Position numbers and translations under genes: made by a program | NCBI GenBank assembly: GCA_027452145.1 | Contig: DAIDHB010000046.1 | Span: 1 to 50,656 of the forward strand | DNA: 50,656 nt | Origin: Planctomycetales bacterium | GTDB taxonomy: Bacteria; Planctomycetota; Planctomycetia; Isosphaerales; Isosphaeraceae | Direction: 5' to 3' | Part shown: positions 8,751 to 17,849 of the stretch, one piece after another | Layout: each line of letters starts with the position of its first letter | Numbering within the stretch: the stretch's first letter is position 1 | The notes under the pieces: generated by a model | What the model was told of the DNA's origin: nothing | Databases searched by the model: none | What the model saw: only the letters and a program-made list of their open reading frames with translations

Positions 8751-9410
8751 TCAGCCCTTTGCGTCCTTTTTGCCTCTCCTCTTCGGGCCCGTCTTTGGTT
8801 TCTCGTCGGCCTCGGCTCGCCCGCCGTGCAGATACTTCCACGCCGGCGAGCTCGCCCAGCCCTCCTGATCGATCCGCCGCAGCAACGCCAGGACGAATTG
8901 CCGTTCGGCCTCCATCCGGCTGAGGCGATACTCGGCCTCCACCACGAAGAGTGGCGGCAAGCCCGACACGAGGACGCCGTCGAGCCCGGCGCGCAGGGCC
9001 CGGCAATCCTCGTCCAGCCGATGCTCTCGCCGCTTCAACTGCTCGATCGCCTCGCCCGGCGGCAGCGCCGCGATCAGGCAGAGGCCCGCCTCGAAGTCGG
9101 TATACTCTTTCACCGGCTCGCTGATCAGCGACCGCAGCCAGTCGTGCATTTCGAGCTTCCCAGCCGGCCTCAGCTCATAGACGGTCCGCTCCGGCCGACG
9201 TCCCTCCCGCACCGTCTCGAGAGGCGTGATCAGGCCCGCCTCGACCAGCGAATCGATCACGGTGTACAGCGAGCCGAACCGAATCTTGATGCTGTCCGCC
9301 TTGTGCCGCTCCTTCAGCGTGCGCGCCATCTCATACGGATGCATCGGCCGCTCGAACAGCAGCACCAGCACCGCCAGCGCCAGGGGATTCGACCGCCGCC
9401 TCTTCGCCAT
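8751..9410 (-). CDS. PadR family transcriptional regulator
   Basis: PadR proteins are small dimeric winged-helix repressors that often respond to phenolic compounds or drugs and control neighbouring enzymes or pumps. Residues 8-90 carry the family pattern: 'LALAVLVLLFERPMHPYEMA' (first helices), 'FGSLYTVIDSLVEAGLI' (recognition helix) and 'RTVYELRPAGKLEMHDWL' (wing and following helix). The C-terminal half is a long helical dimerisation domain, and the last 20 residues are a Lys-rich tail. At 219 residues it is of the long PadR type. It precedes the FAD monooxygenase on the same strand by 212 bases. A promoter lies just upstream. Confidence 0.9.
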   Translation of the reverse strand: MAKRRRSNPLALAVLVLLFERPMHPYEMARTLKERHKADSIKIRFGSLYTVIDSLVEAGLITPLETVREGRRPERTVYELRPAGKLEMHDWLRSLISEPVKEYTDFEAGLCLIAALPPGEAIEQLKRREHRLDEDCRALRAGLDGVLVSGLPPLFVVEAEYRLSRMEAERQFVLALLRRIDQEGWASSPAWKYLHGGRAEADEKPKTGPKRRGKKDAKG

Positions 9411-9444
9411 CGTTCGCTCGCCCGGGACCGGTTATCCGTCTGCG

Positions 9445-9473
9445 TATATACCACGACGGGTGAAACCACGCAA
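9445..9473 (-). promoter_or_regulatory. Predicted promoter of the PadR gene
   Basis: On the minus strand TTGCGT (9473-9468) is followed after 17 bases by TATATA (9450-9445), about 35 bases before the ATG. The -10 element is part of the 8-bp palindrome GTATATAC (9444-9451), a possible autoregulatory site. Confidence 0.45.
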
Positions 9474-9517
9474 GCCGGGCGCCGGCGAGACTCGGCGCGG
9501 GGAACGCCGGCCACTCG

Positions 9518-9546
9518 TTGACACGTCCCATCCGATCGACTATTGT
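9518..9546 (+). promoter_or_regulatory. Promoter of the blaI-like/M56 operon
   Basis: A perfect -35 box TTGACA (9518-9523) is separated by 17 bases from TATTGT (9541-9546), 4 of 6 matches to the -10 consensus. The predicted start of transcription near 9553 gives a leader of about 40 bases before the ATG at 9594, which has GGGAAGGAAC as ribosome binding site. Confidence 0.75.
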
Positions 9547-9554
9547 CCTAGTCG
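9537..9554. promoter_or_regulatory. Inverted-repeat operator overlapping the -10 box
   Basis: CGACTA-TTGTCC-TAGTCG is a perfect 6-base inverted repeat spanning 18 bases that fully contains the predicted -10 box. BlaI/MecI repressors bind short inverted repeats of this size over their own promoters, so this is the natural candidate for the autoregulatory operator. Confidence 0.65.
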
Positions 9555-9593
9555 TTTGGCGAACGGAACAGTCGGCGGGAAGGAACACTTTCG

Positions 9594-9998
9594 ATGGCGG
9601 GCGAGGCGTCCGAGCCGCTCACGGCGGCCGAGTGGAAGGTGATGCGGATCGTATGGAAGAGCCCCGGGGGCTGCGCCGCGCGGAATGTGTACGAGGAAGC
9701 CGGGCGGGCGCATGGCTGGGCGCCGACGACGGCCAAGACCGTGCTGCGGCGGCTCGTTGACAAGGGGTATCTGACCACGACGCGCGTCGGCAACAGCTTC
9801 CTGTACCGCCCGGCGCGGTCGGCGCTGCGGTCGCTCTACGCCGCGGCCGACGGCCTGCTGGCCAACGCGCTCGAGGGAACTTCCGGACCCCTGATCTCCT
9901 ACCTGGTCAAGCGGAGCAAGCTCTCGGGCGAAGAGCTGGAGAACCTTCGCGTCCTGCTTGACAAGCTCACACCCGATGAGGAGGAGGAACCGCGATGA
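9594..9998 (+). CDS. BlaI/MecI/CopY family repressor
   Basis: The 134-residue protein is a winged-helix repressor of the BlaI family, which binds DNA as a dimer and is inactivated by proteolysis triggered by a partner BlaR1-type membrane protease. Residues 8-75 fit well: 'LTAAEWKVMRIVWKSPGGCAA' (helix 1), 'APTTAKTVLRRLVDKGYLTT' (recognition helix) and 'FLYRPARS' (wing). The C-terminal part (90-125) is the helical dimer region. Its stop overlaps the M56 protease start as ATGA, so the pair is translationally coupled. The overlapping promoter and inverted repeat upstream suggest autorepression. There is no beta-lactamase beside it, and the target may be only its own operon. Confidence 0.93.
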   Translation: MAGEASEPLTAAEWKVMRIVWKSPGGCAARNVYEEAGRAHGWAPTTAKTVLRRLVDKGYLTTTRVGNSFLYRPARSALRSLYAAADGLLANALEGTSGPLISYLVKRSKLSGEELENLRVLLDKLTPDEEEEPR

Positions 9999-12900
9999 CC
10001 ACCACCGGTCTGCTCAACGCCTGGGCTGCGTCCTGGTCGGCCTGCCTGATCCGCGGCGTTGTCGAGTCGACCGTCCTGATCGTCGTCATCGGTGTACCGT
10101 GGCTCATCCTGCGCCGGCGGCTGTCGCCACAGTTCTCTTACGGGCTTTTCGTGCTCCTGATCTTGAAGCTAGCGTTGCCGATTCCCATCGACGGACCGGC
10201 ATGGCTGGCTCGGTTATCCACCCGGCAGACGGCCGACCACCTCGCCGGCTGGACGAGCGAAAGGCCGGCGGACGTGGCCGCGGCGATCGATCCATTCTCC
10301 GATCCTTTCGCGGCGGCGTCTCCACCGGCGCACCTCGCCTCGGCGCCGAAGCCGCGCCCCGGCTCCGTTCTCCAGAAGCCCTCGGAGCGGACCGGATCGA
10401 GGGCTGCCGCGACGAATTCCGCGGATCAAACGGCGTTGGACGGCGTCGCCGCGAGTTCAGCTCCGACCGTTGGCGAATCCTTCGAGGGAATAGATCGCCT
10501 GGCGAATTCCGGGGCGGGGAAAACCACCCTGTCCCCGGCCGCCTTGCTGATGCTCGCGTGGGCGGGGATTGTGGCTGGCCTGCTCGCGCGACTGGTGTTG
10601 GCCAACGTCCGGATGCACCATCGGCTGCGCGGGGCGACTCCCCTTGCGGCCGAGTCACTCCCGATCGACCTGGCGCGGCTTCACCGGCTGGTCGGGCTGA
10701 AGCGTCGTGTCGCCGTGTTTGAAACCTCGGCCCTCGCCGCGCCGGCGGTCTGGGGCTGGTTCCGGCCCCGGCTGCTGGTACCGCCGGGACTGGCGGCGGA
10801 GCTGTCGTCCTCGCAACTCTCATGGATCGTGCTCCATGAGCTGCTCCACGTGGGCCGGGGCGATGTCTGGGTCGCGACGCTCCAGCGCCTCGTGCAGGCC
10901 GTGTACTTCTTCCACCCCGTCGCCTGGCTGGCAAATCGACTGGTCGACGTCCACCGCGAGTATGCCTGCGACGACGCTGCGCTTGCGCTGGGATCCGTCG
11001 CCCGTCGCGATTGCGGCGCCGGCCTGCTCGCAGTCGTGGCTCGTGGGCATGGTCATGCCGCGATACCGGCTCCCGCGATGGGACTCTTCCGGTCCGAGGC
11101 CTCCATCCGCCGCCGGCTGGTCCGGCTGCTCGACGGTAGGCGCCGCCTGCACAGCCGGCTCTCTTGGAACGCGATCGCAGTGCTGGGGCTCCTGGCGATC
11201 GTGGCGCTGCCGAGCGTCCGGGCGCGTCAGGATCCGCGGCCGGGCAAGGCAACGGCCGCCGCGAAGGCTGACCAATCAGGGCGGACGATCATCGGCACTG
11301 TGGTTGACGCCGACGGCAGGCCAGCGGTCGGCGCCAGGGTGTGGCTGGTCGCCGTCTCTCGAACCGAGAGCAGCGCTGTCGCGGTCCTGGGGCGGACGAC
11401 CACCGGCAAGGACGGCGCCTTTCGTCTGCCGGCTCTCTCGCGCGAGGCACTCTCGGCGCTGATACGCCCCGCGCTCTGGGCCTATCGACCCGGCGCGACC
11501 GCGGCATGGACGGTCCGCGATCGAAAGGATGAATCCCGCCTCGATGACCGGCCGCAACGGCTCACCCTGCGCCGGCCGATACCGATTCGCGTTCGAATTC
11601 TCGACCCAGATGGCAAGCCGCTGCCGGAGGCGGCGGTGGGTACTCGCTACATCCACAGCGCTCGGACCAGCGTTCCGGATGAGCTGATCGACCAGAGCTC
11701 GTCCGTGACCGGGGCCGACGGCCGCGCCACACTACTTGCGTTCCCCCCGGACCAGATCGAGGGCGTCCGCGTCGACAGTCGGCAATTCGGCCAGCAGACC
11801 GCCATGTTCCGCCGGGGTGTGCAAGGCGAGCCGACGATCCAGTTCCGTCCGGTCGCACGGGTCCAGGGCAAATACATCGCCGACGATCCCGCCGCCGTTC
11901 GAGGGCTTACGGTTCGCATCCATTCGCGGCCTCCGAAGGGTCCAGAGGTCTACGCCGAGTCTCGCAGCGTCACCGACGATCTTGGACGATTCGAGTTCTC
12001 GACGATCGCGGCGGGTGATCTGTCGATCTCGACCGAGACGCCGGGTCCGTCGGAATACTACGCCCCCGGCATGGTTTCGGCGAAGGTCGAGCCCCGCAAG
12101 CAGGCGATCATCGAGATCGGGCTCACCAGGGCCGTGCGCGTGCGGGGTGAGGTTCGCGACCGCGACACTCACCGGCCGCTCGCGGGGGCGAGCTTGCGAT
12201 ACTTCGGACCCAACCAGACCAGCATGCCGATGGTGAAGACGGACGCGAACGGCCGTTACGAGGCGCTGGCGCTCCCCGGCGAGGGCTCGCGGTTCGTCAT
12301 CGCACCTCGGGGGTATCTGTCGACGCGGCCCGTCGGTACAGAGAAGCTGACGATTGGGTTGGACGCCGAGCAATCCCTTCCGCCGATCGACCTTCAGCGC
12401 GGCGTCCCGCTGATCGGAACCGTCGTCAGCGAGGATGGCACGCCGGTCGCCGGCGCGTCGGTTGACGGGCGCTGGAGTGTCCTTGTGCCAATCGAAGGGC
12501 AGAAAGAAATGTGGATGAGCGCCAACTCGACCGCGTCGGCGACGACCGACGCCCGGGGCGTCTTCGTCCTCGAGGGAATCCACCCCGGTCAGACGGTGAC
12601 TCTCGAGGCTCACTCTAGGGACGCACGCACCGATCGTCCGGTCACGGCTGTCCCCGGCCGAAATGAGCCGGTCACACTTCGCATCAGCGGCGCCAACACC
12701 GTGGCTCTCTCAGGTCGAGTCGTCGACTCGGCCGGCAAGCCGGTCCCCGGTGCCTCGGTAAGAATCCGATCGCGCCGACCCGGTCGCGACGGCTCCCCCG
12801 ATCCGCAGCCTGATTCAATCGACGGCGTGACCATGCTCCAGACCGATTCCCGGGGCGAGTTCCGGACGCCGCGGCAACTCCGCCGCGGTTACGCCTACCG

Positions 12901-14707
12901 CGCCGAGGCGAAAGCTGACGGCTTCATGTCGGACACCTCGCGCTGGCTCTCACTCGGACCCGACACTGCCCCGACGCTGACCGACCTGACGCTCCGCCGG
13001 GTGCGCGCGGTCTCGGGCCGGGTGCTGGACCGGGCCGGCCGCGGCGTGGCGGGCGTCACCGTGCGGCAGTCGGGCGATGGCCCGATGCCGACTCGTACGC
13101 AGACCGACGCCGAGGGCCGGTTCACCCTGCCTGGCGTGATCGAGGGCCGATTCTTCCTGTTCGCCGATCGTGCCGGCTATCGTCCGTCGTGGCACCTGGC
13201 CGGTCCGTCCGGAACGGATGCGAAGATCACGATCGCTCGCGACGACGAGCCCGGCCCCGCGCCGCTGCGCTACCGGCCTCCGGCCCTCCCACACCCGGCG
13301 GAGCTGGCCCTCATCCATCGCCTGCTCGACGCCGACACCGAGCGGCTGCTGACCAGAGGCGGACCCAACGAGCGCCGCGCCATGCTGATGATCCTCATGC
13401 GGATCGACCCCGACCGGGCCAGGTCGATCATCGACGCGGATCCGGACGCCAGGACTCGGGACTTCAATCGCCGCGAACTGGCGGTCGAACGCGCCGGCTC
13501 GGCCCACGACGAATCGATTCGGCTGGTCGAGTCGATCGCGAATCCCGACACGCGGGCCTGGGCCTGGGTATCGCTGGCCGCAGTCCTCCCGGAGTCCGAG
13601 CGCACCCGCAAGCTCGACCTGCTGACGCGGGCCATCGACGACGCGCACGAGGTTCCCGACGCGGCCAACCGCGCGCTCAAGTTCGCGAACATCGGCGAGG
13701 CGCTGCTCGACCTGGGCGAGACCGAGCGGGCAGCGGGCATCCTGCGCGAGGGTCAGGCGGTGGCGAAGGATCTGCCTCTGACCGGCTGGCCCGCCTTCGC
13801 GCGCCAGACGGTTGCCGAGGAACTTGCCTCGATCGACCTGGAGGGTGCGCTCGGGCTGATCGGCGGCATGGAGTCCGATCGCAATCACGACGCGAACCTT
13901 GGCCACATCGCCCACGAGCTGGCGGGTCGCAAGCCGGCTGAGGCGGAACGGGTCCTGCGGATGCTGCGCGATCAGTGGCCGTTTTTCCGCGACGACTACG
14001 CCCTGCGCGTCTGCTACCGAATGGCGAGCGTCGATCCCGCGCGAGCCCTAGCGATCGCCGCCCGGATGAAGGACTGCCGCGCCCACGCGCGAGCCCTCGG
14101 CGTGATGGCCCTGGCGCGGAAAGCTGACCAGGCGACCGCGACCAGCCTCCTGCGCGTGGCGTTCGGCGTGCTCGAGCGGGCCGTCGAGGACGGAGAGGAT
14201 TCGTGGAACGGCCTCGGCGCGGCGAGCACGGCGGCCGCGGGCCTGCTGCCCATCGCCGAGCAGGTCGACGCCCGGCTCGTTCCCGAGCTGATCGGCCGGA
14301 CCCTGGCACTCCGTCAGCCGCTCCGGGGCCCGGACGAGCGCGATGCCGTCGCGGCGCTCTCCGACGCCCAGGTCGCCGCGGCAGTCGCCCGCTACGATCA
14401 CCTGGCCGCCCGCGCGGTGCTCGACGCCTGCACTGCTGACCTGCTCGGCCAGATCCGCGACGCCACCGACCACGATCGCGGCTTCTACATCGATTCCCTC
14501 TTTGACTCGGCGGCATTCGTCGACGCCGATCGGGCCGTCGAGCTGCTCGATCAACTCCCCGAACCGGGCGCGGGCGACACATTGCTGCCGCGCGATGCTG
14601 CCCGGCTCCGGATCGCCCGCGTCCTCGCGGATTCCGGCGACGCCCGCTGGAAATACCTGGAGTCGCACCTTCTGCACGTCTGGATTGTCGACTCGGAAGA
14701 GCGGTGA
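9995..14707 (+). CDS. BlaR1-like M56 membrane metalloprotease with Ig-like repeats and helical C-terminus
   Basis: This 1570-residue protein combines a BlaR1/MecR1-type zinc protease with a large sensor-like region. The N-terminal 405 residues hold four predicted membrane helices (about 18-38, 47-64, 185-205, 387-405) and the zinc site HELLH at 281-285, with 'EYACDDAAL' some 40 residues on giving the third ligand. Residues 430-1090 contain about six repeats of the carboxypeptidase-regulatory Ig-like type, each opening like 'GTVVDADGRPAVGARVWL' or 'LSGRVVDSAGKPVPGASVRI'. From 1100 to the end the sequence is helical and Ala/Asp/Arg-rich, suggestive of TPR or HEAT-like repeats. No penicillin-binding domain is present, so the stimulus is not expected to be a beta-lactam. 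Coupled to the repressor by an ATGA overlap. Confidence 0.88.
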   Translation: MTTTGLLNAWAASWSACLIRGVVESTVLIVVIGVPWLILRRRLSPQFSYGLFVLLILKLALPIPIDGPAWLARLSTRQTADHLAGWTSERPADVAAAIDPFSDPFAAASPPAHLASAPKPRPGSVLQKPSERTGSRAAATNSADQTALDGVAASSAPTVGESFEGIDRLANSGAGKTTLSPAALLMLAWAGIVAGLLARLVLANVRMHHRLRGATPLAAESLPIDLARLHRLVGLKRRVAVFETSALAAPAVWGWFRPRLLVPPGLAAELSSSQLSWIVLHELLHVGRGDVWVATLQRLVQAVYFFHPVAWLANRLVDVHREYACDDAALALGSVARRDCGAGLLAVVARGHGHAAIPAPAMGLFRSEASIRRRLVRLLDGRRRLHSRLSWNAIAVLGLLAIVALPSVRARQDPRPGKATAAAKADQSGRTIIGTVVDADGRPAVGARVWLVAVSRTESSAVAVLGRTTTGKDGAFRLPALSREALSALIRPALWAYRPGATAAWTVRDRKDESRLDDRPQRLTLRRPIPIRVRILDPDGKPLPEAAVGTRYIHSARTSVPDELIDQSSSVTGADGRATLLAFPPDQIEGVRVDSRQFGQQTAMFRRGVQGEPTIQFRPVARVQGKYIADDPAAVRGLTVRIHSRPPKGPEVYAESRSVTDDLGRFEFSTIAAGDLSISTETPGPSEYYAPGMVSAKVEPRKQAIIEIGLTRAVRVRGEVRDRDTHRPLAGASLRYFGPNQTSMPMVKTDANGRYEALALPGEGSRFVIAPRGYLSTRPVGTEKLTIGLDAEQSLPPIDLQRGVPLIGTVVSEDGTPVAGASVDGRWSVLVPIEGQKEMWMSANSTASATTDARGVFVLEGIHPGQTVTLEAHSRDARTDRPVTAVPGRNEPVTLRISGANTVALSGRVVDSAGKPVPGASVRIRSRRPGRDGSPDPQPDSIDGVTMLQTDSRGEFRTPRQLRRGYAYRAEAKADGFMSDTSRWLSLGPDTAPTLTDLTLRRVRAVSGRVLDRAGRGVAGVTVRQSGDGPMPTRTQTDAEGRFTLPGVIEGRFFLFADRAGYRPSWHLAGPSGTDAKITIARDDEPGPAPLRYRPPALPHPAELALIHRLLDADTERLLTRGGPNERRAMLMILMRIDPDRARSIIDADPDARTRDFNRRELAVERAGSAHDESIRLVESIANPDTRAWAWVSLAAVLPESERTRKLDLLTRAIDDAHEVPDAANRALKFANIGEALLDLGETERAAGILREGQAVAKDLPLTGWPAFARQTVAEELASIDLEGALGLIGGMESDRNHDANLGHIAHELAGRKPAEAERVLRMLRDQWPFFRDDYALRVCYRMASVDPARALAIAARMKDCRAHARALGVMALARKADQATATSLLRVAFGVLERAVEDGEDSWNGLGAASTAAAGLLPIAEQVDARLVPELIGRTLALRQPLRGPDERDAVAALSDAQVAAAVARYDHLAARAVLDACTADLLGQIRDATDHDRGFYIDSLFDSAAFVDADRAVELLDQLPEPGAGDTLLPRDAARLRIARVLADSGDARWKYLESHLLHVWIVDSEER

Positions 14708-14896
14708 GCGATCGGCGACTGCCGGGCCGCGGAGCAGATCTCTGGTGCGGAACGGAGCGAGGGTCGAGATCAGCCTCGCGGCCGCCGTCTTCATCCCATA
14801 CAATCGTCGTTGGGTCAGAACAAAATGCGACATCCCATCAGACGAGACCGGCGACCGCCAGGCACCTCGCGGCACCGGCCGGTCGGGAGAGAACTC

Positions 14897-15733
14897 ATGG
14901 ACGTTGAGATCGCAGTTAGACGCTGCCTCATCGGGGCGATCTTGCTTCCTGTCCTCGTCTGCGGCAGTGGTCGACTCATCGGAGAGTCGGCCCACGCGAA
15001 GGCACCCAGCCAGGCCGGCGACGAGCCTGGGTCCGCGTCCGCGACGGTGGAGCAGGCCCGCGCGCTGGTCGCCGAACTCGAGTCGCAGGTCGAGCGTCAA
15101 CGCGCCGAGCTACGTCGGGCCGAGGCCAACCTCGAGCGCGCCCGGTCCCTGCTCGGCCAGCTCGACGGCAGGCCGAAACAGGCCCCTCAGAATTACCCCC
15201 AGAATAATCCGTATCACACGGACGAGGATCGTCGCCGACTTCCCGACCAGGCGGCCGCCGAAAAAACGGAGTGGACCTGGTCCGACGACAACGCGACGGC
15301 GGAAGCCTGCGCCCGACGGGTCCAGGGCGGCTACCAGGCGACCGTCACGCCGGTTCCCGGGAAGTCGTGGGCATCGACGATCACAATGACCCGCGACGGG
15401 CGGACGGTCACATCCTGGGAAGGTTATCGGTCTTCGACATTTGCGATCGGCGGCGACGTGCTTTACCGCACGGATTACATCCCGCAGCAGGCGGGTTGCG
15501 ACGTGATCGCGTACGACCTCAAGCAGGGCAAGACGCTCTGGACGACCCACCTGTGGGGACGGGGCAGCGTCTCCCATTCGCAGTACAGCAACCGCGTCGA
15601 TCTCCGGGTCGACGATCGCCACGTGATCGTCTTTGGCAACGAGAGCGCCGGACGCTACATCGAGCTCCTCGACCCGAAGACGGGGAAGACCGTCGGCCAG
15701 CGGCTGCTGAGGCACACTGGGTACTCGCGTTGA
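14897..15733 (+). CDS. Exported coiled-coil protein with quinoprotein-like C-terminus
   Basis: I do not recognise a named family. From the ATG at 14897, preceded by GGGAG at seven bases, the 278-residue product begins with a signal peptide (RRCLIGAILLPVLVCGSG), then a coiled coil of about 45 residues ('VEQARALVAELESQVERQRA' and on), then a Pro/Asn-rich linker and a C-terminal region with beta-strand pattern such as 'DVIAYDLKQGKTLWTTHLWG' and 'IELLDPKTGKTVGQ'. Those two blocks look like blades of a PQQ-type beta-propeller, but there are too few for a full propeller. It is probably periplasmic. An upstream in-frame ATG at 14810 is less likely. A TACAAT at 14799-14804 may be its -10 box; no good -35 is visible. 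Confidence 0.7.
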   Translation: MDVEIAVRRCLIGAILLPVLVCGSGRLIGESAHAKAPSQAGDEPGSASATVEQARALVAELESQVERQRAELRRAEANLERARSLLGQLDGRPKQAPQNYPQNNPYHTDEDRRRLPDQAAAEKTEWTWSDDNATAEACARRVQGGYQATVTPVPGKSWASTITMTRDGRTVTSWEGYRSSTFAIGGDVLYRTDYIPQQAGCDVIAYDLKQGKTLWTTHLWGRGSVSHSQYSNRVDLRVDDRHVIVFGNESAGRYIELLDPKTGKTVGQRLLRHTGYSR

Positions 15734-15754
15734 GTGATTCGGCGGCCGTCCGGC

Positions 15755-17566
15755 TCAGGGAGGACCGGCCTCTGTGTCAACCCCCAGCGACCGCAGGTGC
15801 TGCCGGAGGATCCGCCGCAGCTCCTCGACCGTTTGCTCGTGGTCCTGGCAGAAGTGATTCGTCGGGACCACGAATTCGGACGCCGCCCAGTCGACGTGTG
15901 AGCTTGAGTAGGGCACAACGCCGTCGCTGCTTTCCTCCAGCGGACCCGGGCCGACCTTGCCGACGATCGTGTGCGCCGCAACCCCGGGGGCCGGCGGCAG
16001 GCGATCGACGGCTGTTAGATAGGGGTTGTTCAGGCCGAGCGTGTCGATGTTCGATGGCACGCCCGCGAGGAATAGCGGTGTGAAGAGGCTCCGATCGTTG
16101 CGGGCGATCAGCTCGGCATGGGAACGTTCGAGCGTCGTGGGGAACCGGAGGAACGAGTCGCCGATCCGGCCGAGCGGGTTGCTGGCCAGCCTGGTCCCGC
16201 GATGCGGCGTCGCGATGAAGACCACCCGCCTCACAAAAGGGAGCGGCCGGAAGAAGAACACCCGCGTGATCAGTTCCCTGTCCTCTTCGGGGGCTTCCAG
16301 GCTCTCGATCGGCCGGCTGCTATTGAGCCGCCAGAGTGCATCGCCGCTGTCGGTGATCGCCTGCCGCGACATCAGGCCGCCCATGCTGTGGCCGATCAGC
16401 ACCATCTGGTCATAGGCCGGATCCGTATGCCCTGGATCGACGGCGTCGCGTGCCGCCGCCAGCGACCGACGGAACTGCGCCGCCGACAGCACGAACGGAT
16501 TGACCGTGTTGTAGACGTACAGCCAGAACTGGTAATGGGCTCGCAGCTCGGGATCCCCGCGCAGCTCGTTGACGACCTTGCCCCAGGCCCGCTCGCCCGA
16601 GCCCATCCCGTGCGTCATCACGATCGGGATCTTCCCGCGCTGGTACGGGTGCAGCATGTGCAGCCCCGCCTCGACGGTAAGCTCGCGCGGTGTCAGGAGC
16701 GAGATTGGGTCAGCTCGGCCGAGCCGACCACACGCGAACTGATAGGCGGTCGGCGTCGTCAGGTCGGCTGCCAGCGGGACAATCCGCCCGCCAACGTCGG
16801 CGCGGTCCACCTCGATCGTGTCATGAAGCTCGAGGACCGCGGGCGAGGTCTCGGCCGGTCCGCCGGGGAACCGCACGATGGCCGTCGCGGGATAGACTTC
16901 TTCGTGGGGCAAGAATCGATTGGCGCCCTGGCGGTTCGCCAGCTCGTCGCGGGTCGGCGTGCGGATGGCCATCACGGGTACGCCCAGTCCCTCGGCGCCG
17001 TAATAGCGATCGGCTCCCCGGACCAGGAAATCTCCGGCAAATCGGATCTCATTGAACCGCCCGGGATTCCAGAGCCCCGGCCCGTTCGCGAACGCGACCG
17101 GCAGACCGCGCTCGGCCATCATCGCGAGCCACTCGTCGTCCAGCCGAAGGTGATGCCGCCCGCCCAGACGAAGGAACCGACCGAGTGCCCGGTTGTAAAG
17201 TACCTGCGCTGCGCGGCCGTCGTTCGAAACACCGGAGGCACGGACCTCGTCAAGCGCGAGGATCATGCTCTCGCGGTACGCGAACAGTGCGCGCTGTCGC
17301 GAGAAACCCTCAATGTGGCGTCCGTCCTCGAACAGCGCGGCGGCTCGCGTCAGCCGTGGGCCCGGGGGAGCCGGCGCCTGTTTGCCATGCGCCGCCACGG
17401 ATGCCTGGTTGGCGTGGCCAAGAGGGGCCTCGCCCGCAAGGCTCCGAAAGGCCCGGGCGATCGGCTCCGGCCGGATCTCCCACACCCGCATCCCGCATCC
17501 GCCCGCCACGGCCAGCACGGCCGCGATGGCCAGGGCGCGCGTCGCCCCACTTGTCGGCCGTCGCAT
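15755..17566 (-). CDS. Exported alpha/beta hydrolase (lipase-like), probable lipoprotein
   Basis: The 603-residue protein has an N-terminal hydrophobic signal ending 'LAVAGGC', a lipobox-like site with Cys24, so it is likely a lipoprotein. A long N-terminal domain without clear relatives is followed by an alpha/beta hydrolase fold: 'KIPIVMTHGMGSGERAW' (oxyanion strand), 'MVLIGHSMGGLMSRQ' with nucleophile Ser394, 'VVFIATPHRGT', and a late 'SSDGVVPYSSSHVDW' and 'NHFCQDHEQT' holding candidate Asp and His. This layout recalls PGAP1-like and triacylglycerol lipases acting on esters. AAGGAG lies 5 bases before the ATG. It converges on the previous gene with 21 bases between the stops. Confidence 0.85.
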   Translation of the reverse strand: MRRPTSGATRALAIAAVLAVAGGCGMRVWEIRPEPIARAFRSLAGEAPLGHANQASVAAHGKQAPAPPGPRLTRAAALFEDGRHIEGFSRQRALFAYRESMILALDEVRASGVSNDGRAAQVLYNRALGRFLRLGGRHHLRLDDEWLAMMAERGLPVAFANGPGLWNPGRFNEIRFAGDFLVRGADRYYGAEGLGVPVMAIRTPTRDELANRQGANRFLPHEEVYPATAIVRFPGGPAETSPAVLELHDTIEVDRADVGGRIVPLAADLTTPTAYQFACGRLGRADPISLLTPRELTVEAGLHMLHPYQRGKIPIVMTHGMGSGERAWGKVVNELRGDPELRAHYQFWLYVYNTVNPFVLSAAQFRRSLAAARDAVDPGHTDPAYDQMVLIGHSMGGLMSRQAITDSGDALWRLNSSRPIESLEAPEEDRELITRVFFFRPLPFVRRVVFIATPHRGTRLASNPLGRIGDSFLRFPTTLERSHAELIARNDRSLFTPLFLAGVPSNIDTLGLNNPYLTAVDRLPPAPGVAAHTIVGKVGPGPLEESSDGVVPYSSSHVDWAASEFVVPTNHFCQDHEQTVEELRRILRQHLRSLGVDTEAGPP

Positions 17567-17606
17567 ACAGGCTCCTTACCGTGCGGGAGGCGGTCCGTCG
17601 GCGACC

Positions 17607-17635
17607 GATATAATCGAATCTCCCCAGAACGTTAA
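17607..17635 (-). promoter_or_regulatory. Predicted promoter of the lipase-like gene
   Basis: On the minus strand TTAACG (17635-17630), 17 bases, then TATATC (17612-17607); each box matches the consensus at 4 of 6. Transcription would begin about 35 bases before the ATG at 17566. Confidence 0.45.
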
Positions 17636-17737
17636 GGCCAATCGGCGCGGGCCCTCATTCGGTTCGAAGGGAAGGCGGGTTCTCATTTCTGCCCCCGCGG
17701 TTTCGGCATATCCGGCAACCAGTCCGTTGCCGCTGGC

Positions 17738-17754
17738 TCATGTCTGCGACATGA
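17738..17754. promoter_or_regulatory. Perfect 7-base inverted repeat in divergent region
   Basis: TCATGTC-TGC-GACATGA spans 17 bases in the 283-base region between the divergent lipase-like gene and the small hypothetical gene at 17850. Its size and symmetry suit a dimeric repressor site, though no regulator is adjacent. Confidence 0.35.
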
Positions 17755-17849
17755 TGGAATCGTGGGATTCGCATCATACCCGTCGACGCAAGCTAATCCC
17801 CGGCCGCGACCGTTTTCAGGCAGGTCCTTCGAGATGAGAGAGGTGGACC

